A stretch of 64,000 bases of DNA, taken from the NCBI GenBank assembly GCA_033239525.1, contig BSYO01000014.1:12570021-12634020 (forward strand). The letters are read 5' to 3'. The position numbers were made by a program, and so were the translations under genes. This stretch comes from Nepenthes gracilis. Its lineage: Eukaryota; Streptophyta; Magnoliopsida; Caryophyllales; Nepenthaceae. The first letter of the stretch is position 1. Each line of letters opens with the position of its first letter. Below the pieces are notes generated by a model, which was not told the DNA's origin, made no database searches, and was given only the letters and a program-made list of their open reading frames with translations. Positions 25,920-39,097 of the stretch are shown in pieces.

Positions 25920-26532
25920 CTCTCACACTTTCCTGGAAAATAATAGGCCAGCCAAGAAACAATTCTGAATTCCTATAGAAAAATTGACGACGGGCATTAA
26001 ACAAAATGATATAGAAATATCATTAAAGAAAATAATATAGTAATATCAAAGATCAAGCTTCTGTTATTCACCAAACCTACAAATTTCACACAACAGATAG
26101 AGAGAGAGAGCTCAAATTTCATACCTTGGATGAGCGGGAAAGTTGAATCTACTGGAGACCCAGAAATCGAAATGCCTGGATTTTGATTTTTTTAATTTAT
26201 CTAGCTAGAACTACAAATAAATAATCACATATATAAGCTGTACAGATCAGTAAGAAGCGCATGTTGAAGGGTCAGTACTGGAAAGAGAGCAAAACCAGAC
26301 AACAAAAAACCGACAGTAAGTAGCCAGCTTCTGCGCTTAAGCGGTGTTCAATGTATGCGTTGAAGGAGGAGAACTATGATTGAAAATTGCTTTTGTTTGA
26401 TTATTGAGGGAGTAAAGAATAAACCGGCCACAAATCAATAAATAAATGATGGAAGAGAGATGCAAGGAAGAAGAAGATAACGAGGAAGAAGGTGACGGAC
26501 GGCAGCAGATTCTATACGAGTAAAATATATAG
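25920..26532 (-). promoter_or_regulatory. Promoter and split 5' UTR of the DUF547 gene
   Basis: On the - strand a TATA element (CTATATATTTTA, 26521-26532) would place transcription start near 26495. A non-coding first exon ends at a donor at 26125/26124 (AAG|GTATGA). The second exon begins at 25932, 13 bases before the ATG. An AG dinucleotide run (about 26097-26110) lies in the UTR intron. The start site is inferred from the TATA position only. Confidence 0.65.
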
Positions 26533-29064
26533 AGCGCTAATTATTCGATTTCATGCTTTACTTAACTAATTAAGAATTTAATTAATTAATTAGTAATTAA
26601 TTAATTAAAAATTTATTTATTTATTTATTTATCGAACCCACCACGTTTCAAAAGTTTAATGCAATATTTGTATTTGCTGTGTGCCAACCTGCCGCCATGA
26701 TGACTAAACGTGCATCTCTCCTTTCAATCTTCTTCTCCCGACTGCAGATGGCCCATGCAATTTATTTTTATGTTTATAAAATATACAAATACCTTAATTT
26801 TTAATTTTATATTTTATTTTTTTATTTTTTAATAATAATTATTCTAATCCCAATAGACATAATATTTAATTAAATTTAATTTTATGATAATATTCATCCA
26901 TAATGCTCATATATTCTGATCATATTCAATACGATTCTAGACAATCCAATTACAATCAGCACTGTTTTAGAGCTTTATCATCACACATGTATTATATTAT
27001 ATGACTTAAAATAATATAAATTTAATTTAAAATTTAATTAAAATTGAAAATAAAATTTATCAAAATATAATATTTAATAGCTTCCCATTAATATATTGGT
27101 CTTAAATTTATCATATTCAGGATAACGGTAGACGATCGGCAAGAATGAATCAGATGACAGCCTGAAAATCTGAAAAAGAAAAAAAGAAAAAAAAAAACCC
27201 AATAGCCTGTTGGTCTTAAAGAACAACAAAATAATTTTAAAAAAAAAAAAAAAAAGCACGTGATCGGGTCCACGTCGACAGCAAGTATGTGACCCGGTTG
27301 ATTGTATAATTTTGTAATTAATGACTGAAGAGTGTTATTTTAAATTGGTCAATTTTTGAGTTTTTTAACTGTAAAATAAGATTATATAGTATTTATTTAT
27401 TTTTTACTGTGATTATCTAAATAATATTATCCTGATATGATTATATTATTTAATTTTAATTATATGAACAAGTACAGTAAAAAGAATCAGACGTAATAAT
27501 TTATATAATCGCTAAAAATTAATTGCTGAATCGGCGATCGTCCTGGCCACCTAACTAATTATGAACCATCAATGCTGGTCCATAGACATGCGCTGATGCA
27601 TCGGTCTTGTTGCAATCTTATTGCCTTATTCGTTGCAAATGCTGTCTTTTTCGGCTAGCCCACAAGGCCACCTTTCTCTCTCTTCTCTTTCTGGTAAAAA
27701 ATAGTGTTATAAATATACATTAAGGTTCTCATATTTGCGTAACGGTTAAAACAATATATTGAATGAATGAGTAATAGGAATTGTATTAAATAATTTAAAT
27801 TATTATTTAAATTTTATTATTTATTTTTAAATTTTAAACTTTATCTGTCGTTTAAATATAATTTTTTTTTTTCATTGGGAGGAGTATAACATATATCACT
27901 TCTGCAAACCCCTTACACAAGCATGCACAAAGCATATCTCAATTTTAGAGGTAATTGACATGTCAATAATAAATTTATGTGACAATTTTAGTTTAATTTT
28001 TGGTATTTTTTTAATTTGGTTTCTAGCAATTATTGTTTGAAAAATGTTGGAAATAAGTGAATTTGATAAATGCCTATAACATGTCGATATGACTCGATAG
28101 TTAGTCGAAGGTGGTTACATTCACTATAATGTATGTATGTAGAGTGCATAGATAAGATATTATTACATGATTTGTATAATTAAAGGTTTTACAAAATTTC
28201 CGTAGTAAATTTTATGGAATAAATTTGTAAAATTTAAAAATGGGTTTTCATATAAATTATATGCTCCCAATTCTCTTTTCTTTTTTGTTGTATGCGTATG
28301 CATTCATCATCCTCTTCCTCTTAATTTTACTGTCCGACCTGCATCCTTTTCTAACAAATTGATTCTCGCACGTCTGCAACCCTAGATCACAAATCTGCCC
28401 AACCAAATTGGACCTTTTTTGCCCCACCACCGTCTCTCAGGAGGCCGTCATTCCGACGGCAACCCTGAAACCTTCCCGCGGTCAGTGTCGGATCCGCCCT
28501 ACCATCCGCCGCATATCCTGAAAAAAGTTGATGTCGTGAAAATGGTGAGGGGGAAGACAGTCCGAGTTGTCGGACTTCCCGACGCTGTATTTGACTGCTG
28601 CCGTCGTGGAGGACGAGAATGTGTGGCGCCGGGAACCAGAGATATATGTTGGCCCCGTGACACACCAAAACTGCACAAGTAAGTCGGGAACCAATCTTTT
28701 CTACGATTGAAAATTGACCTCACTGGTTGAAAATGAAAGTAGGCGATTCGACAATAGGCAAAGTCACAATAATCAAGTAAAGCAAGGCTCACCCAATTTT
28801 TTTATGAAAATTTCTTAAATTAAATTGAAGGGTAAATTATAAAATCAAAGGTATGTGTAGCTCCACTATAATTATGAGTTTGAATAGTGTTGGTCGAATA
28901 TGAATATTAGTATTGGGCTGCAGAGATCTGATTTGTGCAAGAATTGATGGAATAGAATGAAAATGTTCGCCAATAGGAAAAGAAAAGAGGCGGAAAATGA
29001 TAGAGAAGTGTTTGATTGTAATTATAATATGTAATAAAATGATTAGTAATAATAATAAAGGCCT
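26533..29064. other. AT-rich intergenic region
   Basis: There is no convincing gene. A (TTAA)n/(ATTT)n tract lies at about 26565-26632 and a long poly-A tract at about 27238-27255. A GC-richer patch at 28380-28690 has short open frames on both strands (for example 28419-28682 +), but no family is recognisable and I do not call it a gene. Confidence 0.6.
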
Positions 29065-29390
29065 AAAGGATCCTTTTCCTTGACATCTTAAACCTGTATG
29101 TAATCTATTCAAACAACAAAGTTAATCGATCACCTGTAATATCACCCCACTATAGCTAGCTTGCTCTCCGGCCCGACATCTTCTCAATAAAAGTTAATGA
29201 AAATAATACTATTCTCCGTATAATCTCTTAATTCCTCCAATCCCTAATTTCGTTTATTGCGAAAATTTCACGATAATCGGTGGGAGAAATAATCCTTGAC
29301 CTCTTGTTTGTTGTTTGTGTTGTGCAGTCGGGTTTAAGAGACGGGGCGACCCTTCTTGAATAAAACAAAATAATAATGGGCAGGGCCTTG
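29065..29390 (+). repeat. Left LTR of the GC-rich Gypsy element (deleted)
   Basis: It matches the right terminus in short blocks but lacks many internal segments present there, such as the stretch between atcacccca and atagctagc. Several gaps are occupied by ataat-type triplet runs. Borders are approximate. Confidence 0.7.
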
Positions 29391-30462
29391 TATAATAATG
29401 TCTCTTTCCCACCTCGTTCCTCCATATAACACCCGAAGCACAAGGTAGTAATAATCATCGCCCCGTGGCGTTCCCCTTAATAACAGAGGCGAAGCAATCA
29501 GCCCGGAGCTTGGCGTCCATTTTACCCACATTTTGCGGAATAATTCTCGCTCTAATAGATAATAATCCACCTCGATAATCGCGATAATAATAATCCGCCC
29601 GGCGAACAAATAAATAAATAATAATACCTAATCGCCACCCCCGCGAGCTAATAATCGCGGCGTCATTAGCCCGAATAATAATAATAAGAAACCCCGCCCT
29701 CCTCCAATAAGCCTCATAGATCGCCCTTATGGACTTGCGGATAATTCAAGATGCGATCTGGAGGGATAAAAAAACCCATATCATCTTAATCAATAATAGA
29801 TATATCTAATAATTAAATAAGGAGGAGATACCTCGCGAAAGGCCAAATGAAAGTTATTTCAAAATAAGCTAATACCACAGCGTTAGGGGACTTTCAAGCT
29901 TATCGCACCAACGCCCTCGGATATTCACGGGAGGCCGTACCATTGCCGGGCGTACATCAATAGTGGACCGATCACGGAAGCCCGGGCATAAGAACGAGGG
30001 GCAGCGACTGCGGCCTTCCCAAGCGGCTAATTTATTTCAGAGGCTCTCGGCCCCTCACGAGCGATATTCATCCTTTGTCCGGGATGATTCTTAAGTGGCG
30101 AATCAATGAATATTGCAGTGCTTTAAATTATAGAAATCAATTACACTATTTTTCTAATTAACAATCGAGAGCCCACGGCGGCCGGCGTGGTCCACATTTA
30201 TTCTTAGTGACCATTTTATCCAAACTTCTATCAACAAGCGGGCAAAGATAGAGTTAGAAATGATGTCATTATTTATGCTTTGACGACATACTCATGTAAT
30301 CTCTCCCATCAATCGGCCCTCGTTTCATGGTATGGTGATGACTACCAATTAAAGCGGGTCTTCATTGATAATGAAAGTTCACAAAATTTCTTGTATCTCA
30401 ACTGCGTTCCTTAAACTTGGACTAAAGCGAATGAAGAGGCTTTTATTTGGACATCCCGTCTG

Positions 30463-30684
30463 ATGGATAGTCCGGCTAAAGTCACCGTAGGAACCCACCC
30501 GCGCTCCGTGGCCGGGAAGTGGCGTTCACTCGTCGTTGACCTTCCATCCGTCTACAATGCCATATTAGGTAGACCTTTCGATTTTTTATCCCTTTTTGAA
30601 GGTGAAATTTCTAACCCCACAGGCGTTCATTGGAGATACAAAAATGGAGAAGGACAATTTCCGGATCATATGCTGCTGAATTGA
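30463..30684 (+). pseudogene. Gypsy protease fragment
   Basis: A 73-codon frame holds LVVDLPSVYNAILGRP, the signature at the end of the aspartic protease segment in plant Athila/Tat-type Gypsy polyproteins. The preceding catalytic Asp segment is not open in the same frame. Confidence 0.75.
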
Positions 30685-31015
30685 TCTCGGGAGGCGAAAC
30701 CTCGCTACAACGTATCCGGAACCCTTAGTTCATTCCTACTTTAAATTACCTTCCTTAGGGCTTCATTGTTTGCAGGGTCACATACCCGATCATAGTCCTG
30801 AAGTTGGGCCTTGATCCATTAGAAACGGAGGAACCACTCCGTCGAAAGTTGGTTCGGGAAAGAAGTGAAGAGGCTCACGGATGCGGGATTCATCGGAAAG
30901 TCGATCTAAGTGGCTGTCCAATGTCGTCTTTGGTGAAAAAGACGGTAAGTGGCGGATATGTCGACTTCACGGGGCGTGAACAAGGCTGCCCCAAAGGACT
31001 TTCCGCTTCCAGGGA

Positions 31016-31330
31016 TTGAAAGCTTTGGACTCCACATCGGGCATGAACTCCTCTTCATGGATGCATTCTAAAAATCTTATCAAGGGGCGTTTATTGATGC
31101 CCTTTGGTCTGCGAATGCCGGCGCGACCTAAACAAAATGTTCGAAGATCGATTGGACCAGAACGTGGAGTGTCGTCGACGACATACTTGTGGCTCGCGAA
31201 CCACCAAATCATTTTTGAATCTCGGCGGCGGAATGAAGCTCATATCAAGTGCGCGTTCGGAGTGACCTGCAGGAAGTTCCTATTCTCGTGTCCCAGTACC
31301 AATCCAGGAGAAGATCAATGCCATACTTAA
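31016..31330 (+). pseudogene. Gypsy reverse transcriptase fragment
   Basis: MPFGLR at 31097 and CAFGVT followed by KFL at about 31242-31265 are reverse transcriptase landmarks. Between them the VDD catalytic box is visible only in another phase (gtcgacgacatacttgtg, about 31173-31190), so at least two frameshifts break the domain. RNase H-like remnants follow at 31360-31700. Confidence 0.75.
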
Positions 31331-32457
31331 CAGAACCCTCCGCGGACAATAAAAGAAGTCCGGATTAACCGGGCGGATAGCGATCTCTCGCGGTTCCTAG
31401 CCAAGTCGGTATATTGGCCCTTCTTCAAGGGCGCTAAGGGGCACCAAATCGCGAGGTTCAAGTGGGTGAAGAATGTGACAAAGCCTCAAGGAATACCTCT
31501 CATGCTCTTAAGCTCACAGCGAAGGGAAAGTTCTCTACATCTACTTGGCCACATAGTTGCGGAGCACGAAGGCGATGTACTACGTGAGCCGGGTGTTGGT
31601 AGCGTTATCCTTGTGGCCCGAAAGATGGCGCTTTGTCATGCGGCGCGGAAATACCCTATTTCAAAATCATTTTGTGAGGACAATCGATCTGTAAAAGCGA
31701 AGGCGTCACCGGCTAGTTAAATGGTACGTCGAGCTAGAATTCGACACGGAGTTCCGACCATTTTAAAGGAAAATGTCTAAAATGGACTTTAAAGTCGGGA
31801 AGTTAAATCCACTGCGTGGACCACAGGCGTGAAGCGGATCGTCTACATGGAGCTGGTTTCGTGCTAACGATATGGAATCGTCTACTCCGTTACTCAATTT
31901 CTCGCGAGCCTCACGTAAGGAAGAGTGTTCCGTGCGGTCGTTGGTCGTGCGTAGTGACTCGACTTCGTGGTGTCGGGTGAAAGGAACTTTGGCCTCGAAC
32001 CCACATCTTGTGAATTTTACTGTCCGATCCACAGTTTGTCGTTTTGAGATCGGCATATCCCGAGATCGGATACGAAACTTGATAGAGTGCTCGCAAAGGG
32101 AAGTCTGAGCACCTAGCGTTGGCCTTAAAGACAAATTCTACGGGTTAACACAGACAAACTGGATGACACCATACATGGGCGAACCCTACAAGCGACATCA
32201 ATGAAGCGAATCAAGAAGACGGCGGGATGGTACACGGTCTGAATGAGAGGCTATACAAGCGAGATACTCCACCCCTCTCTCAGGTGCCTCACGCCGGAGA
32301 AATGTTGGCGGAAGTGCACGACGGCTGTCTTGCGGCTCGCACATCGGCGGAAAGCCTTTCAACGTCATGCGGTAGGGTTCTCTTGGCCCACCATGAAGAT
32401 ATGGTGTCCGAAAGTGTGTGATTGCTCCATGAAACATGAACGCATAACTCAATCCCC

Positions 32458-32676
32458 ATGGCCGTTTGCACAATGTTGACATCTTGGACCCCTACCAATG
32501 AACAAAAGAAATTCTTGATCGTTGGCATTGACTACTTTCTGAATGGGTGGAAGCCGTCCCTCTCGCCAAGATCACGGGCAAAATGCGGCGGAGTTCCTCG
32601 TCAAGGCATCGTTTGCGCTTTGGGATCCCGAGGTCATAGTGATCGATCGGGAACCCGATTCATTTACAAGTACTAG
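32458..32676 (+). pseudogene. Gypsy integrase core fragment
   Basis: The frame reads FLIVGIDYF and then shifts to WVEAVPLAKITGK in another phase (about 32540-32580). These are the integrase catalytic-core landmarks of plant Gypsy elements, separated by a frameshift. Confidence 0.7.
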
Positions 32677-33199
32677 TGACCTTCGCATCAAGGGTGATAC
32701 ACACGTCGTGGCGCACCCTCGAAGCAAGCGGACGGTCATGGATTAAAAACCAGTTGGAAGACGGGGCTCACTGGCGAAGAGCTACCGTCGGTGCTATGGT
32801 AAAGTATCGAACAAGCTGAGAAGAGCCAATAAAGGAGACACCCTTGAACCTTTGCTTTGGGTGAGGCTGTAGTGCCGTAGAGATGGAATGCAAAACTGCT
32901 TGGATCGAATGCTTGACCCATCCAACAACGAACAAAGGCAAAGTTTGGACCTGCCCTCGGAAGTTCTTTTCTACGACTACAAACCGCGGCCTGGTTAGAA
33001 GTGCAAGTCGGCTTCATCTAACAACAAGCGAGTAAAGGCAAAGTTGGAGATCTAGTCCTTCGGAGCGTAGAAGGCTCGCGAACTAGGCAAACTCTCCCGG
33101 TTGGGAGGGGCGTTCCTCGTCTCGCAATCCTCGCTTGTCGGAGGCGTACAAACTAAATTCGCGGACTTGACCTTTTTATAAATGCAACGCCGACTCAAA

Positions 33200-36100
33200 A
33201 GTGTCTCATAATATGTGGACATGACTTTATCTTTGATTAACATAATCATCTGCATATTCATTTGTGTGAGTTGATGACATGCATTGCATTCTTAAATCAA
33301 GCGACCTGAGGCGCCTAAGTCGGGAGGACAAGCATCCGTCAGTAAAACCCGGTCCTTGCACCTTTAGCCGTCCAGGACCCCATCCTCACACGGATGGCCT
33401 TAGGATGGCCTTACGCGTATGGCTCCATCAAAGGCCCAGCCCGGCCACCCGAGAGACCAAGCCCGTGCTAGACGGCTATATAACAAGAACCCGTGGTCCA
33501 TCCAAAAGGCGCCCGATCCGTGCGGTCAAAATATCTTCCTGAGTCCCCGCTCTGGGGCAAGAATCACGGGCGTGCGTACTCAACGAAGAAGCACCCTCGA
33601 TTGGTCGTGGGCTAGGATCTCAACTTGGTGATTATAGCAGAAGGGGCGCGCACCTCCCGCGTAATCATCTGCGCCAAAAACCAGAGTCCGATTCACCGTG
33701 GCACTGTCTTCGACCCTCGTTGCGACTCCGGGGGCTTTCCTTCGCTTCATTCGAGCCCCCAAGCAGCGTTGTGATGACATCCTCTTACGAAGGAAGAGCA
33801 CCCATGAAGGCGCTGGATAGGGCCTTATGTGATGGCTCAAAGGCCCAACGTAGAGCATGAGCGTAATCAAATGAAAGCAAAAAGAGATAGCAAGCAACAC
33901 TCCACGATAGAAGAAGCATAGATGCGAAGTAGAAAAAGCGATTCTCATTCATATGGGAGAACAAACATTTTACAAAGACAAACGACAATCTAAAAACCAA
34001 CACCGGCCAGAGACTAATCGGGAAGGCTCGGCGGACCCGTTCCTCGGGGAAAGTCTTCGAAGGGACGCCTCTTCTATCCCGGCATTCCCTGGATGGAGGG
34101 CCCTCGGGGATGTGAGGAGCGCGAGGAGGCGATCTGCGACACAAGCGAATGCCGTCCCAATATCGAGCCACCATCACTGTCACGCTTCGGCCAGGAGTCC
34201 CGGCCAACCATATCACCGCCGACCCTAGTGACGCGGGCCTCAGGCGACAAGTAGAGCTTCGGCGCCACTCTACCAGGCGCGGCGCCCATTCTCCTCCTTG
34301 AGAGACTTTCTTTCTAAACGGACATAACGGTCAAAAGGGTCCAAATAAACCCAAAAAAGCACGACCAAAGCATGTAACCAAAAAGAAAGGCCGAGATGGA
34401 AAATGGGCGGGGCGATCAAAGGGGAGATACAGATCGCTGAAAGAGCCTCTCCTGGGGCTCGGCTCAGCCAAAACAATATAATCTTGCCACGAGGGCGTCC
34501 GCTTTCCCTTCGCGGCTTCATATCGGATCAGCGGCGGGAGCGGCCGTCCTCCGTAGGCGTGGCCGAGATCTTGAGAGCACAGCGAAATGGGCTCCACAAG
34601 GATGGCTGTCCACAAGTCCCATGGCCTCGATCTTTGGCTTTTGCAAAAGCAAACGGCCCTGGCCCTCAAGAATGAACATCATCCGTCGCCTCCGCATAAG
34701 TGGGTGGATTACGGCGGGTAGAGACTCCACCTCGCACCTCGTGGCGGCTAGCCCGCGACAAAACGATGGTTGGCGGTTTCCCCACAACCGCGCTCGCGGA
34801 TCTCTTCATTCCCACCATGGTGAAGGGCCGAACCTTCTCAAAGGTCCCTTTGGCTTCCCTTAGCCTCTTGAAGCCTCGTCCTCCCGTCGCCCGCCCGACG
34901 ATTCCAACAACGACTTTCCTCCTCGGTCTCACAGGTGGCGGAGGAGCGGCCGTATCTCCGGGACCTTCCTTACAGTCTCGCTGTCAGGAGTTCCCCAATC
35001 GAAAATGAGGTAGTATTCAAGAACTTCTCCTCTTGGACTTGATAGCGGCTAGTAGCTTCTCGGACTGCGACGTCCTCGGGAGTTGGCTTCTCACAAGTAC
35101 TCAAAATCGGGCCCCACACCCTCGGATCAGTCGGGGCTCCTGCCAAAAGAAGCGCTCCTTCCAAGCTGCCTTTTTGGGCGACATCGAAGGCGGTGAGCGG
35201 AAGATTATCCTTGCTGCCTTGGCATCAAAAGTGAGCCGTGAAGGAGGCAAAAATAACAAGGATACCCATAAGAAAACCATCGGGACTCGGTATCTACCAC
35301 CGCGTCAGATTTTATGGCGGATAAGCGAAGCCCCCTCGAGTGGTGGTTATGAGTTTGATCCGATGCGTGTCGGAGCATTCGCGGGAAGACCATAATCGAC
35401 TACGAGGGCAAATGTTCCCGGCCGATCACCGATTTGGTTGAGAACACCATGCCCTCAGCTCTGGAGCATGTGAAGAAAAGAGCTTTTCCTCTTTATCGCC
35501 ATTTATCTCTCGAAAATCCCAAGTACATGGAGAAGAAATCGGCGATCGATTGGTTTAAAGAGGCAACACCAAGCCAAAGGCGGAAAAAACAGCTTAGCGC
35601 CGCCTAAATTTGGACACGTGGTGGCTTCATCGAAATCGTTCGCAATAATGGCTAGACACCAGGCCAACGGTAGCGTCTCTTGACCGCTGGCGAATCTTTG
35701 ATTAAATGAAGGCTCAATGCAGCCCAAAGAAGTGCACGATAGTCAAACCGGAAAATAAAGTAAAAAATTCGGCGAGAAAAGCGGTGCGAAAAACCGGACT
35801 TTTATTATATCAACAAATTACATTACAACGGTTACAAATAAAGGAGAAGAAACACGACAATGGCAAGAATCTAATGGTCCCGGTGGCGGTAGAAGAGCTT
35901 TGGACATGGTAATCCACCAATTCACGAGTTACGGGCGAGTTGCGAAATCTAGAACCCCCACACGGAAGCACAGGTCCTCCCGGTGGTGATCTTGGCAAAG
36001 TCTAACAGCGTCGAAGTAAGTAATTTAAAGCCTCATCCTCGGCTCCGACATGACTCGGCGACTTCAGCCTCGTGTCGTTTCTTGAGTGTTCGATCTCTAC

Positions 36101-37900
36101 TTCAATCCACATCGGCGTCGATAAGGCGAGTGATCACTTCCGCTCGCGGCCAGCGACCTCAACCTCATGAGTTGCTCGATCTTCTTCAGGGGCCAATATG
36201 TGCGCCCCACATTGGCACCAACCGATGGCCACAGAGCCTCCGAGGCCCAAGCGCTCTCCAAATGTGCGGCGGGCCCTCAACCACTCCACCTTAGCCGCAG
36301 CCTCCCCCGGCAGCGGGACCCTCTCAAAACCCGAAGGCACTCCCGACTAGAAGGACCCAGCCATGGGCCGGGCGAGCCCCCACGAGGTGTCGGCTCCTCA
36401 AGACACGGGAGCGTGACCGGACTCGTGGGAAGAGCGTTCAGTCGTTAGAGGTGTCTTCCATTGATTTCGCATTTTAAAAAATAATAAACGTGCAAGCGCA
36501 AAGGAGTGCCGAGTTCGGGAAAAATTGTTTAAATAGGCGAGTTTTCTCCTGAAAGGGCGTTTAAGGCATGGCCAATGAAGATTCTCCACGTGGGAGGCTC
36601 ACGAGACCTCGCGCGTTTAGGAGGCGTCTCAAAGAAATTAAATGCGGTGGCCACCCCCGAGTGATGGCATTTGAGAAACTCCTCGAGCTCTCGCGAAGAC
36701 CACCACGGGTCCTCGGGGCAAAACGCTTTGAATGCGCCTGAGACAAGATGAAAATTGAAGGCAAAAAGAGGCTACTTCTTTTATTAATCAATGCTTTCTT
36801 ACAAAGTATAAGATCTCTGACAATAAGGTTGTGAGAAAGACGAAAGAAGACTCAAAATGCTCCCTGTCGTGCGAATGAACGTGATTCATTAGATTTCGGC
36901 AATCCTTTTGGTTTGGAGGCCCGGGCATCCACTAGGTTTAAAGGGTCCAATCCATAGGGTCCGAGAAGCACGAGGTTTCCACGGAGGGCTGACCTCGCGG
37001 TCCTTCCGTGGTTAGCGCCACGGCGTGACCATGAGAGGTGATCCCATGCGAAAGCCTTCACCTTACAGTGAAGGTACCCTGAGGATCCTCCAGAGATCCG
37101 CTCAAGCCCGCCAGGCCACAACCGGAAAGGAGCGCACGGCGATGCGAGAATGGTGAGCCACCCTCGTTAGCAAAGAAGGCAAGTTGCGGGATTACAATGG
37201 TCTCCACCCGAAGAGTTTGATGCAACTGGACCATCCAACTCCTTCTCGGACGCCCGTCAAGTAGCGGGAGAGCGAGAATCTTCACATTGCCTTCCGACTT
37301 TTATATGAACTCAATCGCTTGGATACCCCTCCTATTTATGGGCAAGGCGCAAGCCATCCTCTCATCCGCCGCGGCAATCCGGTCTTTGGGAAGCTTGCGG
37401 AGGCCGTGGTTGAGTTGATCGCCCTGGCGAAGTGTTGGTCATGGCGGCGCCCTGCCCTACCTTGGCTCTGCGGAGGGACGAGCTCGAAACAACAAAAGAT
37501 GGCGCGGCACGAGGAAGGATATGAGGCTGCGGAAATAGCCTGACATGCGGGCCCGACCTTTGGCGTGCTTGCGTGGGGGCTAGTGTTGGTCCCATGTCAC
37601 GGCCCCGTGAAAAAAAGCAAGCCGCGGCCCGAAGAGATCTAAAAGCCACCGAGAGTCGATGAGATCTTACCCATGCTTTGGCGGAAGACAACGAAACACA
37701 TGCGTTTAAATCGTTGCAGGAGCACATATATGGAAGGCTTATAGAGTGGGTGGAGCGCGCCAACGGCACCATTTGCCCGTCTGCAGTGTGACAAATCCCG
37801 CTCGGGGAAAATCGGCGTGGTCGACAACGCTAGCGGTTACCAGCCACGACAAGGAATTCCCTAGCAGTGACAATAGCCAGATGGGCGTTTTGGCGGCCAA
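33200..37900 (-). other. Post-integrase region of the Gypsy element with antisense end-like modules
   Basis: Nearly 5 kb separates integrase from the right LTR. Three places share a similar theme on the + strand, a cttttatt-rich stretch followed by ttacaaa: about 33930-33980, 35795-35850 and 36770-36815. The last two contain AATAAA on the - strand, so they look like 3' ends of leftward transcripts. Tat-lineage elements are known to carry extra, often antisense, reading frames here. The frames on both strands are short and none is recognisable. Confidence 0.4.
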
Positions 37901-37914
37901 AAGTCCAAGGGGAG

Positions 37915-38385
37915 CGTATTTACGCCCCTTTTCCTTGAAAATCTAGAATTCAAAGCGATAAATCATACTCTACGGCTCCCCTCTTCTCTAATCGATCACA
38001 CGAGATTTATCACCCCACTTTCTTCGGCGATAGCTAGCTTGCTCTCCATCCCAGCATATTCTCAGATCACGAAAAAGTTAGCCACCCGCTGCGGTGCACC
38101 AAGGAAGCCGGGCCTTCCACTACCTGCTCACTGCATTCTCCATATCACCACACAAGCATCTCTTATGCTTTCACAGCATTCCTCCGCGCCCCTCCCTAGC
38201 GTGCGCCATTTTCGTTTATTGCGGGAATTTGTTGACTTAAGCGTCGAAGCGGCCTCGGTGGGAGAAATCCTCAGGACCTTGACCTCTTGTTTGTTGTTTG
38301 TGTTGTGCGGAGTCTGGTTTATAGAGGCAGGAGACTTTTTTCCCAAGCCCAACGTTTGGGAATCAGAATCTAAATGACAATGATG
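37915..38385 (+). repeat. Right LTR of the GC-rich Gypsy element
   Basis: It begins just after the polypurine tract and is the fuller of the two copies. It holds all the blocks shared with 29065-29390 in the same order, ending near the ggtttatagaggcaggag stretch or slightly beyond. Confidence 0.7.
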
Positions 38386-38967
38386 GAGGGACGAATAAAA
38401 TAGATTGACCATAAACACACATTTTGATATTATTATAATATTTGATAAGTTGAGACATATATAATAAGAGAAGAAAACAAAAAAGGCTACCGGTAAAATA
38501 TCTACATCAACAATGGAAGATAATGAGCCAATGCGTGGTGAATGTCAAAATAAATATCAAAGCCAAAAAAGATGACAAGAGTCTTCTCGTTGTTTATTCA
38601 CTTTCTCTTTTAAGTTAGCTGTCCGAAGATTACAAAGTCATATGATAAATGATAGGAAAATTGCACAAGATTTTATACCTAAATATAGCGTTTAAACATT
38701 AAAGGTAAATAGTTGAATTTATACAAGTGTTGCCACGGCCCTAGCCGGGGCAGAAACTTAAATAAATAATAAATTTGCATAAATTTTTTTCTTTTTCTTT
38801 TAAACAGGACAAAACCCAAACAACCCAAATTGTCGAGTCAAACCTGAATAAAACCCAAAACCAAAACAATATAATAGCCATGAAGCTCGTACAGCGAACA
38901 CAAAACCAAAACAAGCTATCCTGTCTCACGCCTAAATAAATAATTTAATGACTTGCTTAAACAAAAA
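38386..38967. other. AT-rich spacer between two Gypsy elements
   Basis: I see nothing coding here. The sequence is A/T-rich and has no repeat partner that I noticed elsewhere in the window. Confidence 0.5.
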
Positions 38968-39033
38968 TATAATATCCCAAATTTTTATTTGATTAGGATT
39001 AAATTGGATTATAAAGAAAAAGGAGAATAGAAA

Positions 39034-39097
<64 letters not shown>

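Larger units (their letters stand above)
29065..38385 (+). mobile_element. Degenerate Ty3/Gypsy LTR retrotransposon (GC-rich)
   Basis: Left (about 29065-29390) and right (about 37915-38385) terminal sequences share diagnostic stretches: ccttttccttga, taatcgatcac, atagctagcttgctctcc, tttcgtttattgcg, and cttgacctcttgtttgttg with gtgttgtgc. A polypurine tract (aagtccaaggggag, about 37901-37914) precedes the right LTR. Pol remnants run in + order: protease end VVDLPSVYNAILGRP (about 30532-30580), reverse transcriptase MPFGL (31097) and CAFGVT (about 31242), and integrase FLIVGIDYF (about 32516). This motif set is that of plant Gypsy elements of the Athila/Tat type. No frame is intact; the motifs sit in different phases. 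Gag was not identified. The 33.2-37.9 kb stretch beyond integrase is discussed separately. Ends are approximate and no target duplication was found. Confidence 0.8.

Noticed and set aside
28541..28682. ATG followed by VRGKT, like the start of SOC1-type MADS-box proteins
   Set aside because: Similarity stops after six residues; the following codons do not encode a MADS domain in any frame.
33279..35395. Many overlapping frames of 60-140 codons on both strands
   Set aside because: High GC lowers stop frequency; none matches a family and they overlap antisense, so they are treated as decayed retrotransposon.
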